Part shown: in pieces, positions 42,873 through 51,056 of the stretch
Layout: the number at the start of each line of letters is the position of its first letter
Position numbering within the stretch: position 1 is the stretch's first letter
Assembly: GCA_017443845.1 (NCBI GenBank)
Contig: JAFSXX010000017.1
Coordinates: 1 to 64,000, forward strand
Direction: 5' to 3'
Length of the DNA: 64,000 nucleotides
Source: Bacteroidales bacterium
Lineage (GTDB): Bacteria > Bacteroidota > Bacteroidia > Bacteroidales > UBA932
The notes under the pieces: generated by a model
Seen by the model: only the letters and a program-made list of their open reading frames with translations
Database searches by the model: none
What the model was told of the DNA's origin: nothing
Translations under genes and position numbers: made by a program

Positions 42873-43175
42873 CTATTCGATATCGAAGAGATTGAGGAAT
42901 CCCGTCATCATGAAGACACTGCGGATGGTATCGTTCATATCCTTGACAATAACCTTCCCCTTCTTTGCCTGGGAGGCCTTGCGCAGGGAAAGGAATGTGC
43001 GCAATCCCGAACTGCTGATGTAGGCAAGTTCCTTGCAATCGAGGATAATAGTCTTGTCGGCTTTCTCCAGAAGGGGCTCGATCTCCTTGGTTACATCCAT
43101 ATAGGAGGATGTGTCGAAACGGCCTATGAAGGAGACTGTGACGGTTTCGCCCTGCTCGTTGATTTTGATTTCCAT
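42873..43175 (-). CDS. STAS-domain anti-sigma factor antagonist (RsbV/SpoIIAA-like)
   Basis: The 100-residue protein is a lone STAS domain. The phosphorylatable serine is in AYISSSGLRTFLS (Ser54-56, the one before Gly57 being the usual site). The strand DKTIILDCKEL and helix LRKASQAKK precede and follow as in RsbV. In partner switching the unphosphorylated protein binds an anti-sigma kinase and is reactivated by a PP2C phosphatase. Both the kinase and phosphatase domains are in the gene just upstream, three bases away. No sigma factor gene is visible nearby, so the output is unknown. Confidence 0.92.
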   Translation of the reverse strand: MEIKINEQGETVTVSFIGRFDTSSYMDVTKEIEPLLEKADKTIILDCKELAYISSSGLRTFLSLRKASQAKKGKVIVKDMNDTIRSVFMMTGFLNLFDIE

Positions 43176-43178
43176 ATG

Positions 43179-44594
43179 TCAGATGTTTTTCGTCATTGAA
43201 AGAATGTTCTTGCCCTCCTCGCGCTTGTAGGAGACGGAGTCCATAATGGTACGGACGAGGTAAATCCCGAGTCCGCCTATCTGACGCTCCTCTACGCCGA
43301 GAGTGATATCGACATCCGGCGCGTTTGTGGGGTCGAACGGCACGCCGTTGTCGGTGATGATGAAATCTACTTTATCCTTGCGGACAATCGCTTCGATGTC
43401 GACTATGCCTGATGAACCCTTGGGATATGCATACAGGATGACATTCGAAACGGCCTCCTCGAGCGCCAGGTTGAGACTCATCACGGTCTGCTGGTCGAGA
43501 TGGATACTCTCGGTAATCTCTTCGACGAACCCTGCCAGCTGGGGAATCTGCTGGATGTCGTTGTGAAGGATCAGGTGACGCTCGCTGCCTTCGAGTGGTG
43601 ATTCGTTCATATATCGGATATAAAGCATTGTCAAATCATCGCTCCTCGATGCGCCACCTGTGAATCCTTCCACCGCGGAGATGACGGATTCAACCTGCTT
43701 CCGGGCGGAGAGTCCGCCCTTGAGATGGCTGAAGAGGCGTTTTTCGCCGAAGAGGTCGAGATTCGTATTCTCGGCCTCGGTAAGGCCGTCGGTGTAGAGG
43801 AAGATGCCTTCGCCGCAGGCGATATCGGTTTCCTGCTCCACGTACTGGTAATCCTGCTCAACCCCGAGCGGGATGTTGGGCACGGCATCCAGCGACCTGG
43901 TTGACTCGCCGGTAATCAGGAAGGGAACATTGTGTCCCGCATTGCAGTAACGGAGATGGCCGCTGCAAAGGTCCAGAACGGCTGCGAAGAAGGTGACGAA
44001 CATATCGCTTTCGTTCATATCCGACATCGATTCATTCATCACCGTCACGATCCTCTGGGGGCTCTTCTCGTGCATCGAGACGGTCCTAAAGAGGCTCCTT
44101 GTGACAGCCATCACGAGCGAGGCGGGAACCCCCTTGCCGCTGACATCGCCGATGCAGAAGAAGAATTTGTTGTCGCGGACGTAGAAGTCATACAGGTCGC
44201 CTCCCACCTCCTTGGCCGGAATCATCGAGGCGTACATATCGACATCAGACCTCTCAGGATAGGGAGGGAACAACTTGGGCAGCATCGACATCTGGATTTC
44301 GCTGGCGATATGCAGCTCGTTCTCCATCTTTTGATTGGAGGCGGAGAGGGCGCCCAGCCTCTTCATATTCCTCAGGGCCCTTACGACCAGCAGGATCGCC
44401 AGCAGGAAGCCGACTATCAGCAGGATTACGAAGATATTCAGGGCTGCGGGATCGGACGATTCCTTCTTGAGATAGAGATACTGGACAAGGCCTACGCCTT
44501 CGAGCAGCAGGGCCGTCACTACCACTATTATCAGGCTCATACGCACCCGCAGGCTACGCGTGAGACGTTTCAGGATGTTTGTATCGTTTTTCAT
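43179..44594 (-). CDS. SpoIIE-type PP2C phosphatase fused to an anti-sigma kinase (HATPase)
   Basis: This 471-residue membrane protein combines two opposing activities. Two helices lie at about 18-42 and 55-77. The RsbU/SpoIIE phosphatase (about 110-325) has MIPAKEVGGDLYDFY, CIGDVSGKGVPASL, and FLYTDGLTEAEN with the metal-binding aspartates. The C-terminal RsbW-like HATPase (about 335-465) has LALEEAVSNVILYAYP (N box), DNGVPFDP (G1) and GGLGIYLV (G2). It would phosphorylate and dephosphorylate the STAS protein downstream. It overlaps the APH-like gene by four bases. Such fusions are known in Bacteroidetes; what the membrane part senses is unknown. Confidence 0.92.
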   Translation of the reverse strand: MKNDTNILKRLTRSLRVRMSLIIVVVTALLLEGVGLVQYLYLKKESSDPAALNIFVILLIVGFLLAILLVVRALRNMKRLGALSASNQKMENELHIASEIQMSMLPKLFPPYPERSDVDMYASMIPAKEVGGDLYDFYVRDNKFFFCIGDVSGKGVPASLVMAVTRSLFRTVSMHEKSPQRIVTVMNESMSDMNESDMFVTFFAAVLDLCSGHLRYCNAGHNVPFLITGESTRSLDAVPNIPLGVEQDYQYVEQETDIACGEGIFLYTDGLTEAENTNLDLFGEKRLFSHLKGGLSARKQVESVISAVEGFTGGASRSDDLTMLYIRYMNESPLEGSERHLILHNDIQQIPQLAGFVEEITESIHLDQQTVMSLNLALEEAVSNVILYAYPKGSSGIVDIEAIVRKDKVDFIITDNGVPFDPTNAPDVDITLGVEERQIGGLGIYLVRTIMDSVSYKREEGKNILSMTKNI

Positions 44595-45430
44595 TTCAAT
44601 ATTGTGTCGAGAGCGGCGCGGAACTCCGGCATCGGACGGCGGGTGTCACGCTCGATTATTATTGTCTTGAGTCCGGCGAAGGGCCTCACCTCCTCCTCTA
44701 TCGAGGCCAGGGAGCGGTCGGTGCCGTAGTATGCGGGGGCGAATGCCTCCCAGAAACGCCTTGCTGTGGCATTGTCCATATGGAAGGCCGATTCCGTAAA
44801 CTCCTCGAGGTTGAGATTACCGGTCAGATAGACCATTCCCAGATCGAACAGCGGGCATCCGCAGCAGAAGTCGCCCATATCTATGAAGTAGCGCTTCCCG
44901 CCCGCGAATATGGCATTCCCGAACTGGAGGTCGCCGTGGATGGCATTGTCCATATCGGGGACATCCGCTATGAAGCGGGCCAGCAGATCCTTTTCCCGGG
45001 CCGTGAAGAAGGGATTGACCTCGAGTAGCCTGTAGTAGTTCTCCTTGACGTCGGCGAACTCCCCGCGGTCGAGTTTCACGGAGTGCAGCTCGCGGCACAT
45101 CTGCGCGAATTCGGCTGCGTAACGCTCGGTTTGGGAAGGATCGTTTCCGACAGCCCTGGCATACGAGACCTTGTCCTGGATGCGGCGGAACCGGATGCCG
45201 TAACGCCCGTCGGGAGTCACCACATAATCCCCGGGCTCGGGAGTGGGGATGCCCAGTTCATACGCCTTGCGGGCGAGCAGCATCTCGCTGAGAGGCTGAT
45301 CGACCTTGCCCGGGAAATAGAGCTTTAGCATTACCGAAGGATCGTCCTTGTGGTTGTAGCTCTCCCCGTTCGCGCCTTCGCCGGCAGGGATGTAGTCGTC
45401 CAGGGTTATGGGAATGGGTTCGGGTCTCAT
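44591..45430 (-). CDS. APH-like kinase (TIGR02172-type)
   Basis: The 279-residue protein has the aminoglycoside-phosphotransferase/choline-kinase fold. The start at 45430 overlaps the HD gene by four bases and begins MRPEPIPITLDDYIPAGEGA, with a phosphate-binding loop in GEGANGESY and a Lys in VMLKLYFPG. The catalytic loop is HGDLQFGNAIF and the metal-binding motif IDMGDFCCGCPLFDLG. It resembles the TIGR02172 group, which is not known to give drug resistance. Position between (p)ppGpp enzymes and the partner-switching pair suggests that it phosphorylates a protein or small molecule in this circuit; the substrate is unknown. Confidence 0.85.
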   Translation of the reverse strand: MRPEPIPITLDDYIPAGEGANGESYNHKDDPSVMLKLYFPGKVDQPLSEMLLARKAYELGIPTPEPGDYVVTPDGRYGIRFRRIQDKVSYARAVGNDPSQTERYAAEFAQMCRELHSVKLDRGEFADVKENYYRLLEVNPFFTAREKDLLARFIADVPDMDNAIHGDLQFGNAIFAGGKRYFIDMGDFCCGCPLFDLGMVYLTGNLNLEEFTESAFHMDNATARRFWEAFAPAYYGTDRSLASIEEEVRPFAGLKTIIIERDTRRPMPEFRAALDTILK

Positions 45431-46011
45431 TTTGAAAAGACTTTGTTTATGAGATATTCGAATTCCTGGAATGCGAACGTGTCGCTGAGCCCGCGCAGGG
45501 AGTCGGCAAGTCCGCGGTAGTGCCATTCGTGTTCGGAGCGCTCCTTGACGTGGAACAGGTTCCAGAGTCCGTCGCCCTGGACGGCATAATCGCGGGCGAT
45601 GGCCCTCATATTCGAGAGTTTGTCGCCAAGGGCCACCATCTTGACATCGCGGGGCGCGGCGGCGAGGCGGTCAATGGCCGCCTGCTTGCGGGCGTGCCAG
45701 CTCTCCCCGGCATCCACTCCCGCCATTTCGATATCCGTCTCCTTATCGACTATCGAGGCGACCCGATCGCCGAATGCGGCGCGGATATCCCCGATGGTGA
45801 AGTCGGTATCCTCCACGACGTCGTGAAGCGCGGCGGCGGCGAGCAATTCCTGGTCGGGGGTCATCGTCGCCACTATGGCAACGGCCTCCAAGGGATGTAC
45901 TATATAGGGGAAGCCTTTTCCGCGGCGCTCTATGCCAGCGTGGGCCCTGACCGCGAAGCCTATTGCCCGGTCGAGCAATTCAGTGTCGAAATGTTTATCT
46001 TTCATTCTCAT
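45427..46011 (-). CDS. HD-domain (p)ppGpp hydrolase-like protein (SpoT/MESH1-type)
   Basis: The 194-residue protein matches the hydrolase half of RelA/SpoT enzymes alone. Motifs are RRGKGFPYIVHPLEA, AAALHDVVEDTDF (HD at 63-64 and the catalytic ED at 67-68), FGDRVASIVDKET and ALGDKLSNMRAI. All Mn-binding and catalytic positions I know from this domain are present, so hydrolysis of (p)ppGpp is likely. Its start codon shares one base with the stop of the synthetase-like gene (TGATG) and its end overlaps the kinase gene by four bases. Other nucleotide hydrolysis (as in MESH1) remains possible. Confidence 0.88.
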   Translation of the reverse strand: MRMKDKHFDTELLDRAIGFAVRAHAGIERRGKGFPYIVHPLEAVAIVATMTPDQELLAAAALHDVVEDTDFTIGDIRAAFGDRVASIVDKETDIEMAGVDAGESWHARKQAAIDRLAAAPRDVKMVALGDKLSNMRAIARDYAVQGDGLWNLFHVKERSEHEWHYRGLADSLRGLSDTFAFQEFEYLINKVFSK

Positions 46012-47129
46012 CAGTCGTGTTTATTCATAAACGGGAGGTCCCTGGTCTGCTCGATGACGAACTCGGCCATAGTCTCATTGGCGGGACTGGGCCCGTTGAG
46101 GGCGTCGAACAGCAGTTTTAGGCCCGCGCTGCCACCTCCCGAGCGCAGGATATAGGCTATGCACAGGTTCTGCGGGCCGATAGTGGACGATATTATGTCG
46201 ATATCGGTGACCGCGATCTGGTAGGCAGCGATCTGGTATGCCGCATCGGACCATTCGCGGATAAAGCCGCTCACATCGCCCAGGGTATTGAAACGGAATG
46301 CCTTGAAGACCTGAAGGAATTTCATCAGCGAGACTTCGTGGATTTCGGCCTGGTTTATGGCGGCTATCCTGCGGTTGATCTCCTTGAAGGGCTCAAGGGC
46401 CAGATAACTGCGGAAAGAGTCGCCGTCGAGCGGCACCTCGTCCAGATTGCCGGAGGCGACCATCGACTGTATCTTGCGGCGGTAATCCCAGATTTCGGCG
46501 CGGATGCGGCTGAATTCGTCATCCACCAGCTCGAGCATTCCGGCAAGGCGGCTGAGGTTGCGGACATAGCCCTTGGGCACCTCTACGCCCGATTTATAGC
46601 CGATATCGTGGTTCATATTTGCCCACGCGTGCTGAAGGACGGTACGCATCTGGACTTCGAAGCGGATCTTGTTGAGTTCGGGATGGGCTTCGCTCACGAA
46701 ATCCTTCTCCGTGATGCGGCAGATATAGTGAAGTGAGAGGTATCCGAAACTGTCGATTTCGTGAAGTTTTCGCTTGTCGACGGAGTTGGCCCAGTCTATC
46801 TCGAAAAGGCGCTCGATGACCGAAGCGACCTTGTCCACGTCGTCCCCGTAGAAGGTTATGACGCGCAGGCCCACGATATCAGTGATGTCGAAGATGCTGT
46901 TGTATTTGGCTCCCTTCAGGGCGAGTTTTCCGGCCAGGGACTTGCGGGTCTTGACGCGCTGCTCGACGGCGGCCACCACGATGCCGGCATCGGCAAAGAA
47001 ACCGCGCAGGCGCTCCTGCAGGCCGGGTGCCATCTCGGAGAAAAACGGAAACAGGGAGTCGTACTCCTTGAGAATCGCCTCGCAATGGGGATCGAGGTCG
47101 CAATCGGAATAGTTTATGTCCTCTTTCAT
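46011..47129 (-). CDS. RelA/SpoT-domain (p)ppGpp synthetase-like protein
   Basis: The start at 47129 gives 372 residues. The nucleotidyltransferase domain (about 45-190) has EQRVKTRKSLAGKLALKG, DITDIVGLRVITFYG with metal-binding Asp, SFGYLSLHYIC, and FEVQMRTVLQHAWANMNHDI, all typical of synthetases. No HD, TGS or ACT domain is fused, so it resembles a small alarmone synthetase with an extra helical C-terminal region of about 180 residues of unknown role. It opens a five-gene operon that next encodes a separate hydrolase, so synthesis and breakdown activities are split between two coupled genes. Confidence 0.88.
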   Translation of the reverse strand: MKEDINYSDCDLDPHCEAILKEYDSLFPFFSEMAPGLQERLRGFFADAGIVVAAVEQRVKTRKSLAGKLALKGAKYNSIFDITDIVGLRVITFYGDDVDKVASVIERLFEIDWANSVDKRKLHEIDSFGYLSLHYICRITEKDFVSEAHPELNKIRFEVQMRTVLQHAWANMNHDIGYKSGVEVPKGYVRNLSRLAGMLELVDDEFSRIRAEIWDYRRKIQSMVASGNLDEVPLDGDSFRSYLALEPFKEINRRIAAINQAEIHEVSLMKFLQVFKAFRFNTLGDVSGFIREWSDAAYQIAAYQIAVTDIDIISSTIGPQNLCIAYILRSGGGSAGLKLLFDALNGPSPANETMAEFVIEQTRDLPFMNKHD

Positions 47130-47145
47130 AAATGTAGGAATTGAA

Positions 47146-47153
47146 CAAAGATA
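47146..47153 (-). promoter_or_regulatory. -7 box of the alarmone/partner-switching operon
   Basis: TATCTTTG on the minus strand lies 17 bases before the start codon and is a perfect -7 element; no clear -33 element. Confidence 0.55.
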
Positions 47154-47175
47154 CAAAACAGCGCCGAGAATTGAA

Positions 47176-47183
47176 ATTTTTTG
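47176..47183 (+). promoter_or_regulatory. -7 box of the nitroreductase gene
   Basis: TATATTTG is a perfect -7 element, giving a leader of about 65 bases. It is divergent from the preceding operon promoter. Confidence 0.5.
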
Positions 47184-47255
47184 AATATATTTGAATGCCG
47201 GAAAAGATGCCGGCACGTCTAGGAATCATCATCTAAAACCGTTAAGACAATAATT

Positions 47256-47891
47256 ATGAAACGAGTCCCCACCCTCCTTCTAGCCATTGCGGCAGTGCTG
47301 CTGATGGCTACCTCCTGCAAGGAGAGCAAACCCGCAGAAAAGAGTGCCCTCGAGGTCATCAAGGCCCGCACCAGCATCCGCAGCTTTACCGGTGAGAAGC
47401 TCACCGCAGAGCAGATCAACACCCTCCTCGACGCCGCAATGGCAGCTCCCACCGCTTCCGATATCCGCCCCTGGCGTTTCGTCGTCCTGACGGAAGACGA
47501 GGCTAAACTCGGGCTCTACGAGCGCGAGCATCACCGCAAGATGGTCAGCGATGCCGGTGCGGTCATCGTCGTCTGCGGCGAGACCACCCGCATGGTCCGT
47601 CCCCGCGGCGCCGCTGAAGACGCTCCGCTTGAGGAGACCCCTATCCGCTACTGGTTCGAGGACTGCTCCGCTGCTACCGAGAACCTCCTGTTGGCCGCTA
47701 CCGCGATGGACCTCGGCGCAGTATGGCTCTCCTGCTACCCCAACGAGAACAGCGTAGAGCGCGTGAGCAAATATCTCGGACTTCCCGCGAATGTGGTTCC
47801 CCTGGCAATCGTTCCGGTAGGTGTCCCCGCTGAGAATCCCGAGCCGAAGGCCAAATGGGATGAGAGCAACGTCCACTACGAGAAGTGGTAA
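47256..47891 (+). CDS. Nitroreductase-family lipoprotein
   Basis: This 211-residue protein has a lipoprotein signal (AIAAVLLMATSC) before an FMN-dependent nitroreductase domain. The motifs are ARTSIRSFTGEKL (FMN phosphate binding), DAAMAAPTASDIRPWRFVVL, and AATAMDLGAVWLSCYP. Export of an FMN enzyme is unusual, since these reductases normally use cytoplasmic NAD(P)H. It could obtain flavin and electrons in the periplasm, or act as a flavin-binding protein. The substrate is not predictable. It is monocistronic and ends at a strong terminator. Confidence 0.9.
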   Translation: MKRVPTLLLAIAAVLLMATSCKESKPAEKSALEVIKARTSIRSFTGEKLTAEQINTLLDAAMAAPTASDIRPWRFVVLTEDEAKLGLYEREHHRKMVSDAGAVIVVCGETTRMVRPRGAAEDAPLEETPIRYWFEDCSAATENLLLAATAMDLGAVWLSCYPNENSVERVSKYLGLPANVVPLAIVPVGVPAENPEPKAKWDESNVHYEKW

Positions 47892-47910
47892 TCCCGCCCC
47901 AAAACTGACA

Positions 47911-47954
47911 AAAAAATGACATCCTGTCCTTTCAGGATGTCATTTTTTCTTTTT
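47911..47954 (+). terminator. Rho-independent terminator after the nitroreductase gene
   Basis: A perfect 16-bp stem (AAAAAATGACATCCTG with its complement) and 6-base loop end in a run of T (TTTTTTCTTTTT). The A/T base of the stem makes it work in both directions. Confidence 0.9.
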
Positions 47955-47962
47955 ACGGGCCC

Positions 47963-47977
47963 TGGCACCGGGTTTGC
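47963..47977 (+). promoter_or_regulatory. Sigma-54-type promoter of hsp20
   Basis: TGGCAC, five bases and TTGC match the -24/-12 consensus, with GG and GC exactly 12 bases apart. The predicted start near 47989 lies 40 bases before the Hsp20 ATG. No primary-sigma promoter is as good in this gap. Confidence 0.7.
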
Positions 47978-48028
47978 CTTATCCAGTGCAAACGATTTAA
48001 AACAACAACTAATTAAAACAATTGCATT

Positions 48029-48460
48029 ATGGTACCTGTAAGAAGAAATGAACAGAGTTGGTTGCCGGACATCTTCAATGATTTCTTTGACAACCGCTGG
48101 ATGGAAAGGGCCAATTGCACCGCCCCTGCCATCAACGTTATCGAAAACGAAAAAGAATATGATGTGGAACTCGCCGCTCCCGGTCTCACCAAGGAAGACT
48201 TCAAGATCCAGCTTGACAACGAGGGCAACCTCGTAATCAATATGGAGAAGAAGAACGACAAGGAAGAGAAGAAGCATCACGGCCGCTTCCTGCGCCGCGA
48301 ATTCTCATACGAGAAATTCCAGCAGACCCTGATGCTGCCTGAAGACGCCGATATCGAGAAGATCGAGGCGACTATGGAGCACGGAGTGCTGGATGTCCAC
48401 ATCCCTAAGATCGAAAAGGCCGAAAAGCCCGAGATCAACAAGCTGATCGAAATCAAGTAA
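48029..48460 (+). CDS. Small heat-shock protein Hsp20
   Basis: The 143-residue protein has a short N-terminal arm (WLPDIFNDFFDN), an alpha-crystallin domain (about 33-125) with AINVIENEKEYDVELAAPG and GRFLRREFSYEKFQQTLMLP, and the closing motif GVLDVHIPK. It lacks an IxI tail; KLIEIK comes close. It would bind unfolding proteins without ATP. A sigma-54-type promoter lies upstream, which is not the usual heat-shock control in this phylum. Confidence 0.95.
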   Translation: MVPVRRNEQSWLPDIFNDFFDNRWMERANCTAPAINVIENEKEYDVELAAPGLTKEDFKIQLDNEGNLVINMEKKNDKEEKKHHGRFLRREFSYEKFQQTLMLPEDADIEKIEATMEHGVLDVHIPKIEKAEKPEINKLIEIK

Positions 48461-48470
48461 AGGATTCCGC

Positions 48471-48773
48471 TCAACAGGAGATTCCGGAGAGGCGCGAAGC
48501 GAGCGTGTCAATATCGGAAAGGAGGTTGTAAAGGCCGTCTTCCGAAAGCACCGCCCGGTCGCATCCCTCCGGAATTCTTTTTGCCTCGTCGGCCTCGAAA
48601 TCCTTGAGCCACTGGCCTGACTCCTGGTACCGCCGGAGGGAGGCAATCTCCTCTCCTGCCCCTTCGAGGGCCTCCAGTTTGTCGTTCAGATCGGCCACAA
48701 TGGCCTCCAGACGGCGGAATGCCGCCGACATCGCGGAGACGCGCTCCGCTGTTTCTTTATATTTTTCAGACAT
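48471..48773 (-). CDS. DUF4298 protein
   Basis: The 100-residue soluble protein matches DUF4298 in the segment YQESGQWLKDFEADEAKRIP and in RAVLSEDGLYNLLSDID. The first half is a coiled helix (AFRRLEAIVADLNDKLEALE). The function of this family is not known. It is convergent with hsp20, with ten bases between the stops, so it uses no separate terminator. Confidence 0.87.
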   Translation of the reverse strand: MSEKYKETAERVSAMSAAFRRLEAIVADLNDKLEALEGAGEEIASLRRYQESGQWLKDFEADEAKRIPEGCDRAVLSEDGLYNLLSDIDTLASRLSGISC

Positions 48774-48861
48774 AATTTAAGGGTAGTTATCAGTTATCGC
48801 CCCAAAGTTACCGAGGATTCGGCAAAAAGTCTAAATTTGGAGTCACAAACTTCGCAAGACT

Positions 48862-49713
48862 ATGGACAAACTTCGCAAGCACAGCTTCATCCTCATTACG
48901 CTGATATATGCAATGGCCTTCCTGGCGGCCGCAGCGGTCTATTTCCTGCTCAGGGAGCGCCTGCCCCTGGTGTGGACGCTTCTGGCTGCCGATATCGCCG
49001 CCACCCTGGTCACCTGGGGTTTCAGCCTGGCCTACTCGAATGTCTCGATATACGACCCCTACTGGAGCGTCATCCCGCCCGTTTTCCTCACCGTTTTCGC
49101 CGCCCTCAAGGGTAACTTCTCCCTCTCCGCCATCCTGTTTCTGACAGCCGTGTGGTACTGGGGAATCCGCCTCACCCTCAACTGGGCCGCGACTTTCAAG
49201 CGGTTCAGCCAGGAGGACTGGCGCTATTCGAAGTACCGCGGGACCATCTCCCCTCTCCTGTTCCAGCTGTTGAATCTCTTCGGCTTCCAGATGATGCCGA
49301 CCCTGGTGGTTTTCGCCGCGATGATGCCGGGTTTCGCCCTGCTTGAGAATCCGGGAAGCGCTTACGCCGGCACCTGGGCCGCTTTCGCCATCTGCGTCGC
49401 CGCCACCTCCATCCAGTGGATTTCGGACAGTCAGAGCCACGCCTTCCGGGCCGCGCATCCCGGCGAGGTATGCGAGGTCGGGCTTTGGAAAAGCGGAAGG
49501 CATCCCAATTATTTCGGGGAGATTCTCTTCTGGTGGGGCGTCTGGATGATGCAGGCCGCCTCGAATGGTTTCGCGCAGCCCGGGCTGATCGTCGGTCCGC
49601 TGGCGATCACCGCCCTTTTCCTCTTCATCAGCATCCCAATGATGGAGAAGCGCCAACTGGCCAACAAGCCCGGCTACGCCGCCTACAGGCAGCGCACGCG
49701 CAAACTCATCTGA
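48862..49713 (+). CDS. DUF1295 membrane protein (steroid 5-alpha-reductase-like)
   Basis: The 283-residue protein has about seven membrane helices. Late motifs GLWKSGRHPNYFGEILFWWG and KRQLANKPGYAAYRQRT are those of the DUF1295/isoprenylcysteine methyltransferase/5-alpha reductase superfamily. In this fold the conserved HPNYFGE region binds NADPH or AdoMet. The reaction in bacteria is mostly undefined; reduction of a lipid or steroid double bond is a guess. A TAAATTTG -7 box is present at 48832-48839, very close to the ATG. Confidence 0.88.
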   Translation: MDKLRKHSFILITLIYAMAFLAAAAVYFLLRERLPLVWTLLAADIAATLVTWGFSLAYSNVSIYDPYWSVIPPVFLTVFAALKGNFSLSAILFLTAVWYWGIRLTLNWAATFKRFSQEDWRYSKYRGTISPLLFQLLNLFGFQMMPTLVVFAAMMPGFALLENPGSAYAGTWAAFAICVAATSIQWISDSQSHAFRAAHPGEVCEVGLWKSGRHPNYFGEILFWWGVWMMQAASNGFAQPGLIVGPLAITALFLFISIPMMEKRQLANKPGYAAYRQRTRKLI

Positions 49714-49721
49714 TCATACGA

Positions 49722-50873
49722 TCAAACTATCGGCGAGACATCCTCTTTGTCGATGTCGGGTATCAGCCGGCGCACAATCTTGCGGTCGGAGAAGAAGCGG
49801 ATCGCGATGACGCGGATTACGGTATAGGTCGGAATTCCCACCAGCAGGCCGACGGTGCCGCCGATAGTGCCCGCCATCAGCAGGACGATGAATATCTCGA
49901 GCGGCGTGGACTTGATACTGGTGGAATATATGAGGGGCTGATATACGAAATTGTCGATAAGCTGCGCACCGAGCATTATGGCCAGGACGATGAGGGCGAA
50001 TACCCATATATCCACGCCCAGACCTATGCCTGCGCCATATTTGAGCACTACGCAGAGGACCACGCCGATGATTTCGCCAAGCAGCGGGCCGACATACGGG
50101 ATGATATTCAGCAGGCCTGCTATGAAGGCGATACCGAGGGCGTAATTCATCCCGATCCGCGCAATGAGCCACAGTCCCAGGAAGTCCACCAGGATCACTC
50201 CGAAGACTTCTATTATCAGGCCCACGAAGTAACGCGAAAGCAGGTGCTCGATATCCTTGACAGTCTGGCTGACGGAGTCTTCGATCCTGTCGGGAACTAT
50301 GGCGCGGATAATATTGGTGAAGAGGTCCGGATCCTTGATGAAGAAGAAGGAGATGAATACCACCGAGAAGAGCCCTATGGCTACGCTGGCCGTCACCGAG
50401 GCCACAGACCCGAGGACCGAGGAGACATTCGAGACGTTTGTCACCCCCTTGAGCTGGGAGAGGATGAAGCTCACGATGTCGAAATCGGCGCCGAGCGAGG
50501 GAATCAGGCCTATGAGCCAGACGTTGAACTTGTCGATAATGCCTATTTCGGGAACGCTCGTGGAATTCATCACCGAGGCGTCCCGGATGATACCGCTGAC
50601 GACAGGCACAATCTGGGTCACCACCAGCGAAAGCACCGCGAAAAGCAGCAGGAGCGTTATGATCGCCAGCAGGCCGCCCGGAAGGCTATGCCCCTTGATG
50701 CGTATGCGGCCCAGCAGTTTGACTATCGGCTGCCCGATGAGCGACACCACGAACGCGACGATGACATACACCAGCACGCTCCGGAAATACCAGCACAGAA
50801 ACGCCACGACAGCGAAAATCCCCAGCTTGATGAGCCACCCGGCCAGCTTGTCGAGATTTCTTTCTTTTTCCAT
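49722..50873 (-). CDS. AI-2E family transporter (PF01594)
   Basis: The 383-residue membrane protein has about eight helices and the family landmarks LLGRIRIKGHSLPGGL and LNIIPYVGPLLGEIIGVVL, with a helical region (about 95-155) between. Some relatives export autoinducer-2 (TqsA), while others are Na+/H+ antiporters, so the name does not fix the substrate. It is convergent with the DUF1295 gene (8 bases between). A perfect -7 box TATATTTG lies at 50903-50896 on the minus strand. Confidence 0.9.
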   Translation of the reverse strand: MEKERNLDKLAGWLIKLGIFAVVAFLCWYFRSVLVYVIVAFVVSLIGQPIVKLLGRIRIKGHSLPGGLLAIITLLLLFAVLSLVVTQIVPVVSGIIRDASVMNSTSVPEIGIIDKFNVWLIGLIPSLGADFDIVSFILSQLKGVTNVSNVSSVLGSVASVTASVAIGLFSVVFISFFFIKDPDLFTNIIRAIVPDRIEDSVSQTVKDIEHLLSRYFVGLIIEVFGVILVDFLGLWLIARIGMNYALGIAFIAGLLNIIPYVGPLLGEIIGVVLCVVLKYGAGIGLGVDIWVFALIVLAIMLGAQLIDNFVYQPLIYSTSIKSTPLEIFIVLLMAGTIGGTVGLLVGIPTYTVIRVIAIRFFSDRKIVRRLIPDIDKEDVSPIV

Positions 50874-50956
50874 TGTACCTGTTGTTAATCTGGTGCAAAT
50901 ATAACAAAAGGAAGTCTTTCAACGCTCCCTGAGAGACCGGATACCAGACAATTAGT

Positions 50957-51042
50957 GATGGAGACCTGCAAGAATCTAACAGGTCTCCATCAAAAACGGC
51001 CTTTTTTGACGGAGACCTGCACATTTAAAGCAGGTCTCCATC
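50957..51042. repeat. Two copies of a stem-loop repeat
   Basis: GATGGAGACCTG at 50957-50968 pairs with CAGGTCTCCATC at 50980-50991. A second copy (51008-51020 with 51030-51042, one mismatch) follows after 16 bases. Loops differ while stems are kept, as in extragenic palindromic repeats or bidirectional terminators. In the interval 50874-51185 I see no gene, only these hairpins, the GC repeats and a terminator. Confidence 0.75.
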
Positions 51043-51056
51043 ACACTAAACGTCTT

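Noticed and set aside
44591..45430. Aminoglycoside resistance gene
   Set aside because: The fold is shared, but the sequence and operon match a TIGR02172-like kinase in a signalling cassette.
49416..50888. 490-codon plus-strand frame
   Set aside because: Antisense to the AI-2E family gene and out of frame over DUF1295; rich in His and Asp as shadow frames of membrane proteins are.
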